64,000 nucleotides of DNA from JAEYZM01 sp943372195 (GCA_943372195.1 CALRXS010000004.1:62001-126000); one strand, 5' to 3'. Positions 43,131 through 53,099 are shown, counted from the stretch's first letter. Program-made: numbers and translations. Notes: a model not told the origin generated them from the letters alone.

Positions 43131-44072
43131 ATGAAAACACTAAAAATATTTCTTCTTTTATTTATCTGGATGTTAACAAATCAAAAATTGTTAGCACAAA
43201 GTGAACCCATGTTTACACAATATACTTTCAACGAAATATTTATTAATCCCGCTTATGCAGGCTCTCATGAAGCATTGTCTTTATCTACATTATACAGAAG
43301 ACAATGGATGAAAATAGAAGGCTCTCCAACTACAAAAACTTTTACAGCACATTCAAATCTTTTAAAAAGTAAAGTGTCATTAGGATTAACCGCCTATCAA
43401 GATAATATAGGAGTGAGCACACAAACTGGCTTGTTCGCAAACTATGCTTATAGAATAAAATTAAATAGAGGAACCTTATCGATGGGATTATTAGGAGGAT
43501 ATGTAGCTTATCAAGAAAACTTATCAGAGGTTAAAACGAATGATGGTGATGATGCTGAATTCTTAAATAATACTCCAGCAGTATTTGCACCTAATTTCGG
43601 ATTCGGAACTTATTATTATACAAAGATATTTTACTTCGGAGTTTCTACACCTCGATTCTTATTCAATAAATTATACATCAATCAGAATAATGAAGTAGAA
43701 AGAGTAACAACTGCATTTAATAAAGAAGAGTTACATTTATTTATAGCATCAGGATATATTTTTGATCTTCATCCGCTTTTTAAATTACGCCCATCAGGTA
43801 TGTTAAAAGTAGTGATGAACGCACCTGTTGAATATGATTTGAATTTAGCAACGCTAATGTTTTCGAGTGTTTGGGTAGGGGGCGGATTCAGATCAGGAGA
43901 TTCATGGAATATCATGACCGCTATACAAGTCACAGATCAATTTAGATTAGCTTATTCATTTGATAATACATTTACCAATTTACGAGCAGTTGCTGGTGCT
44001 ACACATGAATTATCATTGAACTATGTGTTGAGATATAATAAAAAGAAAGTTACCTCACCACGATATTTTTAA
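43131..44072 (+). CDS. PorP/SprF family outer-membrane protein
   Basis: 313-aa protein with a signal peptide (MKTLKIFLLLFIWMLTNQKL). The mature start is QSEPMFTQYTFNEIFINPAY then AGSHEALSLSTLYRRQW, the hallmark of the PorP/SprF family. It forms a beta barrel; the C-terminus ends ELSLNYVLRYN. Family members are needed for secretion or attachment of the neighbouring gliding-type T9SS substrate. Two bases separate it from that gene, so the pair is one operon. Confidence 0.92.
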   Translation: MKTLKIFLLLFIWMLTNQKLLAQSEPMFTQYTFNEIFINPAYAGSHEALSLSTLYRRQWMKIEGSPTTKTFTAHSNLLKSKVSLGLTAYQDNIGVSTQTGLFANYAYRIKLNRGTLSMGLLGGYVAYQENLSEVKTNDGDDAEFLNNTPAVFAPNFGFGTYYYTKIFYFGVSTPRFLFNKLYINQNNEVERVTTAFNKEELHLFIASGYIFDLHPLFKLRPSGMLKVVMNAPVEYDLNLATLMFSSVWVGGGFRSGDSWNIMTAIQVTDQFRLAYSFDNTFTNLRAVAGATHELSLNYVLRYNKKKVTSPRYF

Positions 44073-44075
44073 AAG

Positions 44076-46136
44076 ATGAAAAGAATATTAGTCACACTTA
44101 TTTTCATATTTCTAAGCTTAATTACTCAAGCACAATTGGTATTGCGTTTTGCTGAATACAGATTTAAAAATCTTAACTACCCCGATGCTATACCATATTT
44201 TAAATATCATATAGAGAAAAGAGATAGCAATGATGTATTGGCTATACGTAAACTAGCTGATTGCTATCGATTAACCAATCAATACGAAGAAGCAGCATCG
44301 ATGTATGCAAAATTACTTTTTAAAGACTCATTGCCTTCAGATCGATTATATTATAACGATGCAATACAAAGGAGTAAAAAGAATATACAAGTCATTGATA
44401 CTCTAAATATAAAAGTTAAACGATTAGCTTTAAATTCAGAATTGTCAGATTTCTCTCCGTCTATATATAAAGGGAGTTTGGTATTTACATCCTCTATTCA
44501 AGTTAGGCCTTTTGTGCAGAGAAATCATACCTGGACAGAAGCACACTTTTTATCATTACAAGAATCGAAGATTGAAGAAGGCCTTTTAAGTTTCAAACCA
44601 TTCGCATTAGAGTTAAAATCAAAATTCAATATCGCACAGTCGACTTTCTTAGAGCGAGATAGCACGATGTATTATACCACGAATAACCATAAAATTAAAT
44701 CAAAGAAGAATGGCTATGTGAATTTAAGAATTGAGTCCGCTGAATTTGTATATGGTAAATGGCATAGACTTGATAAGTTTAAATTTAATTCAGAAGATTA
44801 TGCCTGCGCACATCCGAGTATAAATAAAGAAGGAACAAAATTGTATTTCAGTTCTAATATGCCAGGAGGCTTCGGTGGGATGGACTTATACATGTGTGAA
44901 TGGATAGGAGATACAGCATGGTCGAAGCCAGTCAATTTAGGCGATAAAATAAATACTGTAGAAGAAGAAGTTTTCCCATTTATTTCGGATGATAACATTT
45001 TATATTTTTCGTCAAATGCAAGAAACACATACGGCGGATTAGATATTTTTTACATCGATTTTAAAAAATACAATTCAAGCGTAGAAACTTTCCCTTACCC
45101 AATTAATTCAAGCGATGATGATTTTGGTTTCATCACACATCCGAATAAATACTCTGGATATTTTAGTTCAGACCGAGGTAATAAAGGTATAGATGATGAT
45201 ATTTATTCTTTTGACATCATCGCAAAATCAATAAAAATTTATGTGATAGATAGTTTGAGTAAAAAAAGTATAGTTGATGCGAAAATTAGAATTATTCATA
45301 AAGATTCAATTGCAAATAAAATAACAAATGCTAATGCCATTGATTTGAGAATAAGAAATAATGATTTTTATATTTTTGAAGTAAGTGCAGAGTATTATAA
45401 AGACAAGTCATTATCAGCTACATTTAATTTGAATGATACTGCTTTTTATATTTTATTAAACAAATCGAAACAAGCTTGTCATGTTCAAGGAGTGGTAAGT
45501 CAAAAAGGTACAGATCGAAAAATTAAAAACGTAAACGTAAAAATTTATAAGACTTATAATAATGAATTAGTGTTTGATGGGTACACGAATGCTTTTGGTT
45601 TTTATAAAATGTATAATTTAGAAAGTAATACGAAATACAGAATCTCATTTTCAAAAGATGCATACTTCAGTCAAGAAATAGTTTTTGAAACGTCTGATCT
45701 ATATTGTTCATCAAAGAGATTGACAGATTATGATTATGTAAAGAATATGGAACTCGATTCAATTGTCATAGGTAAAGCAATCAAAATTGATAATATCTAT
45801 TTCGATTTAGCCAAATGGAATATTCGAAAAGACGCAGCCATCGAGCTCGATAAAATGGTAAAAATGTTAAATGAAAATCCGGAAATCATCATCGAGCTTA
45901 GCTCTCATACCGACTCAAGAGCCAGCGCGAAATACAACGAAGTACTATCTGACAAAAGAGCCAAATCATCTGCAGCATATATCATCAGCAAAGGCATCTC
46001 AGCAAGCAGAATAAGCGGCAGAGGCTACGGCGAATACCAACTCATTAATCAATGCGCTGATGGTGTAAAGTGCTCTGAAAAAGAGCATCAACAAAATCGA
46101 AGGACAGAGTTTAAAGTTGTGGGCTTTGTGGATTAA
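44076..46136 (+). CDS. PorE-like OmpA/PD40 envelope protein
   Basis: 686-aa protein. Signal peptide (MKRILVTLIFIFLSLITQAQ), TPR-like helices near 25-85, beta-propeller (PD40-like) strands near 240-380 (LYFSSNMPGGFGGMDLYM, ILYFSSNARNTYGGLDIFYI, GYFSSDRGNKGIDDDIYSF), a carboxypeptidase-regulatory-like domain near 465-540, and a C-terminal OmpA peptidoglycan-binding domain (IIIELSSHTDSRA ... LSDKRAKSSAAYI). This domain order is that of PorE-type proteins linking T9SS parts to the wall. Third gene of the operon; its end overlaps selD (convergent) by 4 bases. Confidence 0.88.
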   Translation: MKRILVTLIFIFLSLITQAQLVLRFAEYRFKNLNYPDAIPYFKYHIEKRDSNDVLAIRKLADCYRLTNQYEEAASMYAKLLFKDSLPSDRLYYNDAIQRSKKNIQVIDTLNIKVKRLALNSELSDFSPSIYKGSLVFTSSIQVRPFVQRNHTWTEAHFLSLQESKIEEGLLSFKPFALELKSKFNIAQSTFLERDSTMYYTTNNHKIKSKKNGYVNLRIESAEFVYGKWHRLDKFKFNSEDYACAHPSINKEGTKLYFSSNMPGGFGGMDLYMCEWIGDTAWSKPVNLGDKINTVEEEVFPFISDDNILYFSSNARNTYGGLDIFYIDFKKYNSSVETFPYPINSSDDDFGFITHPNKYSGYFSSDRGNKGIDDDIYSFDIIAKSIKIYVIDSLSKKSIVDAKIRIIHKDSIANKITNANAIDLRIRNNDFYIFEVSAEYYKDKSLSATFNLNDTAFYILLNKSKQACHVQGVVSQKGTDRKIKNVNVKIYKTYNNELVFDGYTNAFGFYKMYNLESNTKYRISFSKDAYFSQEIVFETSDLYCSSKRLTDYDYVKNMELDSIVIGKAIKIDNIYFDLAKWNIRKDAAIELDKMVKMLNENPEIIIELSSHTDSRASAKYNEVLSDKRAKSSAAYIISKGISASRISGRGYGEYQLINQCADGVKCSEKEHQQNRRTEFKVVGFVD

Positions 46137-47182
46137 ATAACAAATACTGTTTTTTCTTTTTTCTCAATAAATCTCCCAATCACTTTTATCTCTACACCTG
46201 ATTTCTTTGCTAATGCTTTTATATGTTCAACTGAATTTGCTTCAACTGATATTAACAATCCTCCGTTAGTTTGAGGGTCGGGGAGAAGCATGAACGATGC
46301 TTTGGGGTCAACACTTGCATCGATTTGTATGTTTGCATTATAAGCGTTCCAATTACGATAACATGCATCAGGTACTATGTTTTGATCGATGTATTTTTTG
46401 CACTCTTCCATCACGGGAACATCTGCAAAAATAATTTCAGCTGATAAGTTTGCAGCTTCTGTCATCTCTGTTAAATGTCCTAACAATCCGAAACCTGTTA
46501 CATCAGTCATCGCTTTTACTGATGATTCTTTTCCTAAAATTTCTCCGAATGAATTCAACTCGCATAGTTGTTTTACTAATGCTTCTTTATCTTCTTCGTT
46601 GATCAATGATCTTTTTTGTGCGGTTGATAAAATACCTACTCCTAATTTCTTTGTCAACATTATCACATTGCCAGCTTCGGCAGTACTATTTCTTTTTATT
46701 TGATCAATAGCAACAATACCATTCACCGATAATCCGAAAAATGGTTCAGCTGAATCAATGGTATGTCCGCCTGATATCACAATACCCGCTTCTCTACATA
46801 TTTCTTTCGCACCTTGCATTACTTCGGATGCATGTTCTGCTGAAATTTTATCAATAGGCCAACCTAGCAAAGCTATGGCTGTAATGGGTTTGCCACCCAT
46901 TGCATAGATATCACTAATTGCATTTGCTGCTGCAATTTTTCCGAATTCAAAAGGATCGTCAACAATTGGCATGAAGAAATCTGCAGTCACCAATAATGCA
47001 TTTCCATTATTCAAATCATAAACTGCTGCATCATCATTACTCTGATTACCTACTAATAGATTTTCATCGATACCAAAAGTAGTTCTGTTTGCACTTAAAA
47101 TAGATTCTAAAACTGCAGGTGCAATTTTACATCCGCAGCCTGCACCTTTAGCAAATTGTGTTAAACGTATATTTTCTTTCAT
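46133..47182 (-). CDS. selD: Selenide, water dikinase
   Basis: 349-aa enzyme making selenophosphate from selenide and ATP. N-terminal active-site loop KGAGCGCKIAP with Cys at 16 and 18 (the cysteine, not selenocysteine, form) and Lys19. AIRS-type ATP-binding signatures (AAVYDLNNGNALLVTADFF, ANAISDIYAMGGKPITA, SGGHTIDSAEPFFG, MTDVTGFGLLGHL). It overlaps mnmH by 4 bases, so selenophosphate is probably used for tRNA 2-selenouridine. Confidence 0.95.
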   Translation of the reverse strand: MKENIRLTQFAKGAGCGCKIAPAVLESILSANRTTFGIDENLLVGNQSNDDAAVYDLNNGNALLVTADFFMPIVDDPFEFGKIAAANAISDIYAMGGKPITAIALLGWPIDKISAEHASEVMQGAKEICREAGIVISGGHTIDSAEPFFGLSVNGIVAIDQIKRNSTAEAGNVIMLTKKLGVGILSTAQKRSLINEEDKEALVKQLCELNSFGEILGKESSVKAMTDVTGFGLLGHLTEMTEAANLSAEIIFADVPVMEECKKYIDQNIVPDACYRNWNAYNANIQIDASVDPKASFMLLPDPQTNGGLLISVEANSVEHIKALAKKSGVEIKVIGRFIEKKEKTVFVI

Positions 47183-48234
47183 TGTTTATTCTTCAGTAAT
47201 AATTCAGCATTCAGCTCTGCATTGACATTCGATGCTTGAAGCATTATATTTTTACGATTTTCATAATCTGCAAATCGTAAATAATTTCTATCGTAATATG
47301 ATAATAGAATGCTAAAACTTTCTAATTGTTTTCCTTCATCTAATAATTGCACTGCATTCTTAGTTTCTAATCCGCCTAGCTTTTTCTGTATTCTCAATAC
47401 TGCCGCAACTAAATCAGCTGTACTAAATTGTCCGTAATATTCTTGAATAAATTTCAATCTTTCTTCGAATGGAATTTCTAGTATGTATAATACTGAGCTT
47501 ATAATTGTTTGAAATAATGACTTTGGTATATTTAATAATCCGATTCGCTGGCTTTCATTTTCAATCCATATTTCTTGCAGTTGAATAAACTCATCGTTAT
47601 CATCCAGTGTAAAATATTTACTTAATTCTTCGAATAAATTATTTTCAAACTGTTCTTGTGATGATTGTGTAGGCATGCCCAAAGCACCGAAGCTTGAACC
47701 TTTGTGACTAGCAATACCTTCAAGATCTATTACTGCTTCGCCTTTGTTTTTCAATACATGTAAGATCTCTGTTTTACCTGAACCTGTAAATCCACCTAAT
47801 ACATTGAATTTATACGGATGTTCAAATGATTGTAAAACATGCGCGCGATACGCTTTATATCCGCCTTCAAGCAATACCACATTATAACCATAGAATTCTA
47901 GCGCCCAAGCCATGGCTGCACTTCGCATGCCACCTCTCCAACAATGAACTAATAAAACTTTACTATCTTTTTCTTTTAGTAAACACTCTACGGTTTCTAT
48001 GTAATTATTTAATTGTAAGCCAAAATGTTTAAATCCGATTTTTATCGCATCTGCTCTACTAACTTTTTTATAGGCTGTACCAATTTCAGCTCTTTGCTCA
48101 TCGCTAAAAATAGGTAATGAATAAGCGCTAGGTATATGAGCGTGTTGGTATTCAGACGGACTTCTCACATCTAATACAGGGTGATATTTTGCTAATTCAA
48201 GAAATTCTTTAATCGAAACTTTTTTTCTAGGCAT
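47179..48234 (-). CDS. mnmH: tRNA 2-selenouridine synthase
   Basis: 351-aa protein with an N-terminal rhodanese domain (HYPVLDVRSPSEYQHAHIPS; active-site loop VHCWRGGMRSAAMAW) and a C-terminal P-loop domain (GGFTGSGKTEIL). It replaces sulphur of 2-thiouridine at the tRNA wobble position with selenium, using selenophosphate from SelD next door. Standard family length; co-transcribed with selD. Confidence 0.95.
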   Translation of the reverse strand: MPRKKVSIKEFLELAKYHPVLDVRSPSEYQHAHIPSAYSLPIFSDEQRAEIGTAYKKVSRADAIKIGFKHFGLQLNNYIETVECLLKEKDSKVLLVHCWRGGMRSAAMAWALEFYGYNVVLLEGGYKAYRAHVLQSFEHPYKFNVLGGFTGSGKTEILHVLKNKGEAVIDLEGIASHKGSSFGALGMPTQSSQEQFENNLFEELSKYFTLDDNDEFIQLQEIWIENESQRIGLLNIPKSLFQTIISSVLYILEIPFEERLKFIQEYYGQFSTADLVAAVLRIQKKLGGLETKNAVQLLDEGKQLESFSILLSYYDRNYLRFADYENRKNIMLQASNVNAELNAELLLKNKQ

Positions 48235-48259
48235 TTTATTTATTTGAAAATTTCTTGTT

Positions 48260-48649
48260 TTATTTCAATCTTTCTAATTGACCTTTTCGTTTGACAATGT
48301 TTTTATAATCCCATTGTATATCTCTCGCTTTACTTAACCAACGAACTAAATCTATAACATCTATTTCGGATGTATGGTTCAGTCTTTTTTCTGCAGCCTT
48401 GAAACTTCCTTCATTCGACAATCCGCTCTCCTCAAAAGTTTGTCCGCTCCAAAACAATAACCTCATACAACTCTTCAACTTACTATAACCAACTACCGGA
48501 TTCCCATCTAAAAACCAAACCGGATGTGCATGCCATATCTTATTCTCTGCTTCAGGCAAGGCCTTACAAATTTCTAGATATAACAAATCTGCTATTGCCT
48601 TATCTTCTGGAGATAGTTTTTCGTGGTATAGTTCGATTTCGCTCTGCAT
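48260..48649 (-). CDS. DUF1801 family protein
   Basis: 129-aa cytosolic protein with the DUF1801 pattern: YLEICKALPEAENKIWHAHP, WFLDGNPVVGYSKLKSCMRL, LFWSGQTF, and a basic C-terminus. Members are small alpha/beta proteins of unknown role. It sits 25 bases upstream of mnmH on the same strand and may share its transcript. Confidence 0.75.
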   Translation of the reverse strand: MQSEIELYHEKLSPEDKAIADLLYLEICKALPEAENKIWHAHPVWFLDGNPVVGYSKLKSCMRLLFWSGQTFEESGLSNEGSFKAAEKRLNHTSEIDVIDLVRWLSKARDIQWDYKNIVKRKGQLERLK

Positions 48650-48794
48650 GGTATGTATTAAGTATTATGTATAAAGTACAAAGTATTAAGAATGATAAAT
48701 ATACCCAATATTAAACAAAAAAGGATTGACATCGCCAATCCTCTCACAATTCCCTATACCTCGTTCTTCACCCTTAATTCTTAACTTTTAATTT

Positions 48795-48820
48795 TACATC
48801 CTACATCCTACATCCTACAT
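48795..48820. repeat. Heptamer tandem repeat at the aminotransferase 3' end
   Basis: TACATCC is repeated three times (48795-48815) and continues as TACAT, immediately after the aminotransferase stop. The preceding 100 bases also carry AT-rich TTAATTCTTAACTTTTAA-like text similar to that at 61890-61915. No gene overlaps it. Confidence 0.6.
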
Positions 48821-48821
48821 T

Positions 48822-50021
48822 TTACATCTTCCCTGGATACACCTTAAGCGCTTCCTCCAAGCACTTCATCGCACTCACCAAATCATCTTTCTTCAATACA
48901 TATGCAATTCTTACTTCATTCTTACCAGCACCTGGTGTTGAATAGAATCCTGTTGCTGGGGCCATCATTACTGTTTGGCCTTCGTATGAAAACGATTCTA
49001 ACATCCACTGACAGAATTTATCTGAATCATCGATAGGTAAACGTACTACAGCGTAGAATGCGCCACCTGGGTTCGGACAAAATACTCCGTCTATTTTGTT
49101 TAATGCGTTAACAACGATGTCTCTTCTTTCTGTATATTCTTTACTTACAGCATCGAAATATGATTGAGGTGTGTCTATTGCTGCTTCGGCTGCTATTTGT
49201 GCAATGGCAGGCGGACATAATCTCGCTTGAGCGAAACGTAATGCTGAACTTAATACTTCTTTATTCTTAGTTACAATTGCACCTAATCTTGCACCACATG
49301 CTGAATATCTTTTTGATACAGTATCTAATACAATTACGTTCTCTTCTAAGCCATCTAAATGCATTGGTGATACAAACTCTTTACCATCATAACAGAACTC
49401 GCGATAAGCTTCGTCTGAAAAGATGAACAAATCGTATTTCAATGCTAATTTTTTTAACTCTTCTAATTCTGCTCTTGAATATAAATATCCGGTAGGGTTA
49501 TTCGGATTGCAGATCATGATTGCTTTAGTCTTCGGAGTGATTATTTTCTCGAATTCAGCAATAGGAGGTAAGGCGAAACCATTGTCAATACTTGATACAA
49601 TTGGCTTAACGATAACATCCGCCATACAAGCAAAGCCATTATAGTTTGCGTAGAATGGTTCTGGTATAATTACTTCATCACCTGCATTTAAACATGCATT
49701 CACTGCTATCGTAATCGCTTCTGATCCGCCTGTAGTTACAATGATATTTGCTGCTGTGATACCTGTATATCCGGCTTTATTATAATATCCTGCTAACTTT
49801 TCTCTGTAGCTAGGTATACCTTCTGAATGGGTGTACGACCAAACTTTGAAGTCGATGTTTTTAATTGCATTTAACATCACCTCAGGAGTCTCAATATCAG
49901 GCTGTCCAATGTTTAAATGATATATCTTCTTTCCTTCTTTCTTTGCTTGATCTGCAAATGGTACTAATTTACGTATTGGAGATGCGGGCATGTTATGGCC
50001 CTTGGTAGAAATTTTAGGCAT
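48822..50021 (-). CDS. Class I/II PLP-dependent aminotransferase (aspartate type)
   Basis: 399-aa aminotransferase. Signatures: IYHLNIGQPDIETP, VTTGGSEAI, MICNPNNPTGYLYS, FIFSDEAYREFCYDG, and the PLP lysine in LDTVSKRYSACGARLGAIV. The C-terminal YFDAVSKEYTERRDIVVNAL part is complete. It transfers amino groups between aspartate (or related amino acids) and 2-oxoglutarate. Stand-alone gene; specificity cannot be set by eye. Confidence 0.9.
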   Translation of the reverse strand: MPKISTKGHNMPASPIRKLVPFADQAKKEGKKIYHLNIGQPDIETPEVMLNAIKNIDFKVWSYTHSEGIPSYREKLAGYYNKAGYTGITAANIIVTTGGSEAITIAVNACLNAGDEVIIPEPFYANYNGFACMADVIVKPIVSSIDNGFALPPIAEFEKIITPKTKAIMICNPNNPTGYLYSRAELEELKKLALKYDLFIFSDEAYREFCYDGKEFVSPMHLDGLEENVIVLDTVSKRYSACGARLGAIVTKNKEVLSSALRFAQARLCPPAIAQIAAEAAIDTPQSYFDAVSKEYTERRDIVVNALNKIDGVFCPNPGGAFYAVVRLPIDDSDKFCQWMLESFSYEGQTVMMAPATGFYSTPGAGKNEVRIAYVLKKDDLVSAMKCLEEALKVYPGKM

Positions 50022-50308
50022 GCGATTTTTTCTTTAATTGGCCGCAAATTCGATAATTTTTTTGGTGTAGACAAGAAAATGTATTCAGTATTCCGTATTC
50101 AGTATTCCGATACCTAAAATTTATACAACGTCACGATGATTATTTGTTGTAGTTGTAAGGGGCGATTACATCGCCCCGTCTAAATAATATCAATAAAAAA
50201 AGGGAGCTGATTAAAGCTCCCTTTTTTTATTATAATCGTGATACTATTGAATCTAGCACATCGGAATACTGAATTCTGAATACGGAATACGAATTTTGCT
50301 CCGCAAAA
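50022..50308. repeat. Intergenic repeat cluster downstream of the DUF1573 gene
   Basis: No gene. Contents: two tandem GTATTCAGTATTCC units (50081-50108); a hairpin GGGGCGAT-TAC-ATCGCCCC (50159-50177); the terminator at 50195-50228; and an inverted copy of the TATTCAG repeat (50262-50291) ending in TAGCACATCGGAAT, which matches the repeat at 61845-61873 in reverse. These elements recur near lysS. Confidence 0.65.
50195..50228. terminator. Bidirectional terminator
   Basis: GGGAGCT (50202-50208) pairs with AGCTCCC (50215-50221), flanked by seven A on the left and seven T on the right, giving a strong hairpin with U-tract on either strand. On the minus strand it ends the DUF1573 transcript. Confidence 0.85.
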
Positions 50309-50782
50309 TTACGGCTTCGCTACCGTCGCAGGTACATCCTTCTTAACCGGCATTGCCGATTCGTTAGAACTTTCTACTTCAACATTACCTTTAATGAATA
50401 ACACTTTTTGAGGTGTCTTTGCATTTGAAGTAATAGTGATTGCTTTATTGAAAGTACCTGGGCGACCTTTTGAATTGTAGATAGCTGTTACAGTACCTGA
50501 CTCTCCTGGTTTAACTGGCTCTTTTGTCCACTTTGGTGTTGTACAACCACATGATGCTTGCACATTAGAAATTACTAATGGCTCTTTACCTGTGTTCGTG
50601 AACTTAAATGTATATTCTGCTTGTACACCTTCTTTGATTGCTCCAAAATCATGTACTTCTTTTTCGAATTTGTAATCTGGTGCTTTAGGATTAGTTGCAG
50701 GTGCAGGTGCTGCTTTGTCTTGTGCAAATGATGCTGCTGCAAATGAAGCAATAGCAATTACTGATAAAATTAACTTTTTCAT
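50309..50782 (-). CDS. DUF1573 domain secreted protein
   Basis: 157-aa protein with a signal peptide (MKKLILSVIAIASFAAASFA) and one DUF1573 Ig-like domain: EKEVHDFGAIKEGVQAEYTF, KFTNTGKEPLVISNVQASCG, then CTTPKWTKEPVKPGESGTVT. A short charged C-terminal tail follows. Periplasmic or surface protein common in Bacteroidota, function unknown. A -7 box (TAAATTTG on the minus strand) lies 23 bases upstream. Confidence 0.88.
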   Translation of the reverse strand: MKKLILSVIAIASFAAASFAQDKAAPAPATNPKAPDYKFEKEVHDFGAIKEGVQAEYTFKFTNTGKEPLVISNVQASCGCTTPKWTKEPVKPGESGTVTAIYNSKGRPGTFNKAITITSNAKTPQKVLFIKGNVEVESSNESAMPVKKDVPATVAKP

Positions 50783-50805
50783 TTTTATTTAATTTTCGTT
50801 TGTTA

Positions 50806-50813
50806 CAAATTTA
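50806..50813 (-). promoter_or_regulatory. Bacteroidota -7 box for the DUF1573 gene
   Basis: CAAATTTA on the plus strand reads TAAATTTG on the minus strand, fitting TAnnTTTG, 23 bases before the start codon at 50782. Confidence 0.5.
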
Positions 50814-50870
50814 ATGTTAAAACTCTGTTTTTATTGTTTATTTATCAAAATTTATTCCAAATACACTGAT

Positions 50871-53075
50871 TTATCGTATTATTTCTACTTTTTCTCTACT
50901 TATGCCCTTAGTGCTCTCTATTTCAAAGATATACAATCCACTGTCAAATTGTTCAGTATTCAATTCTACCCTATATGGGTCAGTAAATTGCCCAATTTCA
51001 TGACAAATTTTCCCGTCAATTGAGCGTATAGTGATTTTTTGAATGGCATTATTACTAATTGATTCGATTACACAAAATGTTGTACTAGGGTTCGGAAATA
51101 CTTGTATACCTAAATCTCTTGATGATTGTACATTTTCAATACCTGTTAAAACTGAATCTACTGTAAACTGAAATCTAATTTCTGTACCAAAGTCTGCTCT
51201 GAATGTTTGTATGGTTGTACCCGACATATTCTTGAAACGTACATAACCTGAACCATCATTATTTGCAAAAAACGATAATCCGTCTTTATCAAAATCTCTA
51301 AATAAAAATGTATAGCAACCCTTCTGCAATCGAACAGTATCTCTATGTGTTGTTACATTCTTAAACACACTTTTATAATGCCAGAATGAGTTATCTAAAT
51401 TAGTTAATTCATATTCGTTTTCATTAGCAGCATTGTTAGTTCTGAACTCTATGAAAAATTCATTTGGTAATGAAGATGTTTTAATAACCTTTACACTTTT
51501 TTCATTGTTCGTTAAATCATAATCTACCAATACACCTTGTGTTTTTACTCTTGCGATAAAGTCGCCACCTGCCTGTATTAACAAGGGGTCTAAGTCTATC
51601 ACCACACTCTCATTCATCGCTAAATTTCCGTTGTAATTATATTGTTGTAAGCTGCTCGAATTGCTCATGCCATATTCGATGACAAATCCTGAAATGTCTT
51701 TACCATTGTTTCTAACTTTAACAATGGGCTTACCACAAGTCGGATTGAAACGACTGTTTTGCCAATCAGCACTAGGTGAAATTATTTCTTGTAATTCTAA
51801 GTCAGTATTCGACTGGCGATCTCTGTAATAAATTAAGTTTGTAGCAATATTATATGAACAAGAATTATTTCCTTGATTGATAAATGGCTGCATATCTAAA
51901 TCTAATCTTAATGAATCACCTGCAGTAATGTATTGACTGATGTCGTAGTAAATTGGGCGAACCATTTCACCCGGACACCAGTTTGCACGGTCGTATAACC
52001 ATGTACCTGGTTGTGGGTATAATGGGTTCATACCACAATCATTTTTCCATATTGCACTTGAAAATCTTTGTACTCCATTGATTTTTAAGTAATGATACTT
52101 CTCACAAAACTCTGCACAGTTTTCATTTCCCCCAAATCCGTGTCCGGTTTGTAATACAATTACCCCCATTTCTGCTGTTGAACTATCAACCGCCAACTTT
52201 ACTTCTTTAATATATTTTTCGATAGAGTTATTCGGATTCCCATATTCAAATCCCCCGTAATACAAAGGCACTACTTTGTATGCCTCACGTATTGGTTCAC
52301 CTTTGATAAAAATATAATCTAAACTAACAGTAAATCCGTCTGAATATCCTTCATACTTCACACCAATTTCAACTGAGTCAGTTAATACCGATCTGTAATC
52401 AGTAATGTCTGATGTAAACTCTCTGAAAAATCCGAAGTTACGATCACCCGCATATGGTGTGATATATCTCGCAAACTCAATGAATTCGTACTTATTGTTG
52501 TAATTTGTTTTAGAGTAGTAGCTCTGAATTAATTTTGTACCATCCACATAAATTGAATCAATTTTTACTCCTGATGTATTAAAATAATAATTCCAATACC
52601 CTGCGATATAAATATTTATTGAATCGGTTTTTAATGTACGATTCGTAGTATCTAAAAATGAATATACTTTTTGTTGCATCGACATGGTAGAGTCGGTGCC
52701 ACCAGCTTGTGCTGAAAAGAAAGTTACATAAGTAGGAGTCGATCTATAAATGATTGAATCAAAATTTTGAGTGCCTAATTTATAATTAGGAGTTTTCACA
52801 ATAACGGTATCGATACCAATTTTACGGCGAGCAAAAACCTTCGTAGTATAATCCCAATCACTACATCCACCCGAAGGGCAACCGATAGTGAATTTTAAGA
52901 GAATTTGCTTGTAATTAGAGTCGATTTCTGGGAATTTAGTTTTAGTAAAGAAATTGCCATACCAATTCAAATGGGTGCCATTATGTGATCGAATGATCGT
53001 AGTATCGCCAGCTGCCGAAAAGCTAAACTTTTGAAATACAACAATTAAAACTAAAAAAAGTAAATATTTTTTCAT
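50871..53075 (-). CDS. PNGase F-like secreted protein with T9SS type A sorting domain
   Basis: 734-aa protein. A signal peptide (KKYLLFLVLIVVFQKFSFSA) is followed by a peptide-N-glycosidase F-like N-domain, recognisable by LLKFTIGCPSGGCSDWDYTT with the Asp of the CxxWD motif used in catalysis by PNGase F. The second PNGase domain includes MGVIVLQTGHGFGGNENCAE. The C-terminal ~80 residues are a type A T9SS sorting domain (IQVFPNPSTTFCVIES ... GLYIFEIESTKGISREKVEI). It probably removes N-glycans from external glycoproteins; activity not proven. Confidence 0.85.
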   Translation of the reverse strand: MKKYLLFLVLIVVFQKFSFSAAGDTTIIRSHNGTHLNWYGNFFTKTKFPEIDSNYKQILLKFTIGCPSGGCSDWDYTTKVFARRKIGIDTVIVKTPNYKLGTQNFDSIIYRSTPTYVTFFSAQAGGTDSTMSMQQKVYSFLDTTNRTLKTDSINIYIAGYWNYYFNTSGVKIDSIYVDGTKLIQSYYSKTNYNNKYEFIEFARYITPYAGDRNFGFFREFTSDITDYRSVLTDSVEIGVKYEGYSDGFTVSLDYIFIKGEPIREAYKVVPLYYGGFEYGNPNNSIEKYIKEVKLAVDSSTAEMGVIVLQTGHGFGGNENCAEFCEKYHYLKINGVQRFSSAIWKNDCGMNPLYPQPGTWLYDRANWCPGEMVRPIYYDISQYITAGDSLRLDLDMQPFINQGNNSCSYNIATNLIYYRDRQSNTDLELQEIISPSADWQNSRFNPTCGKPIVKVRNNGKDISGFVIEYGMSNSSSLQQYNYNGNLAMNESVVIDLDPLLIQAGGDFIARVKTQGVLVDYDLTNNEKSVKVIKTSSLPNEFFIEFRTNNAANENEYELTNLDNSFWHYKSVFKNVTTHRDTVRLQKGCYTFLFRDFDKDGLSFFANNDGSGYVRFKNMSGTTIQTFRADFGTEIRFQFTVDSVLTGIENVQSSRDLGIQVFPNPSTTFCVIESISNNAIQKITIRSIDGKICHEIGQFTDPYRVELNTEQFDSGLYIFEIESTKGISREKVEIIR

Positions 53076-53099
53076 CGTTTGGATTTAGAATGTAACATT

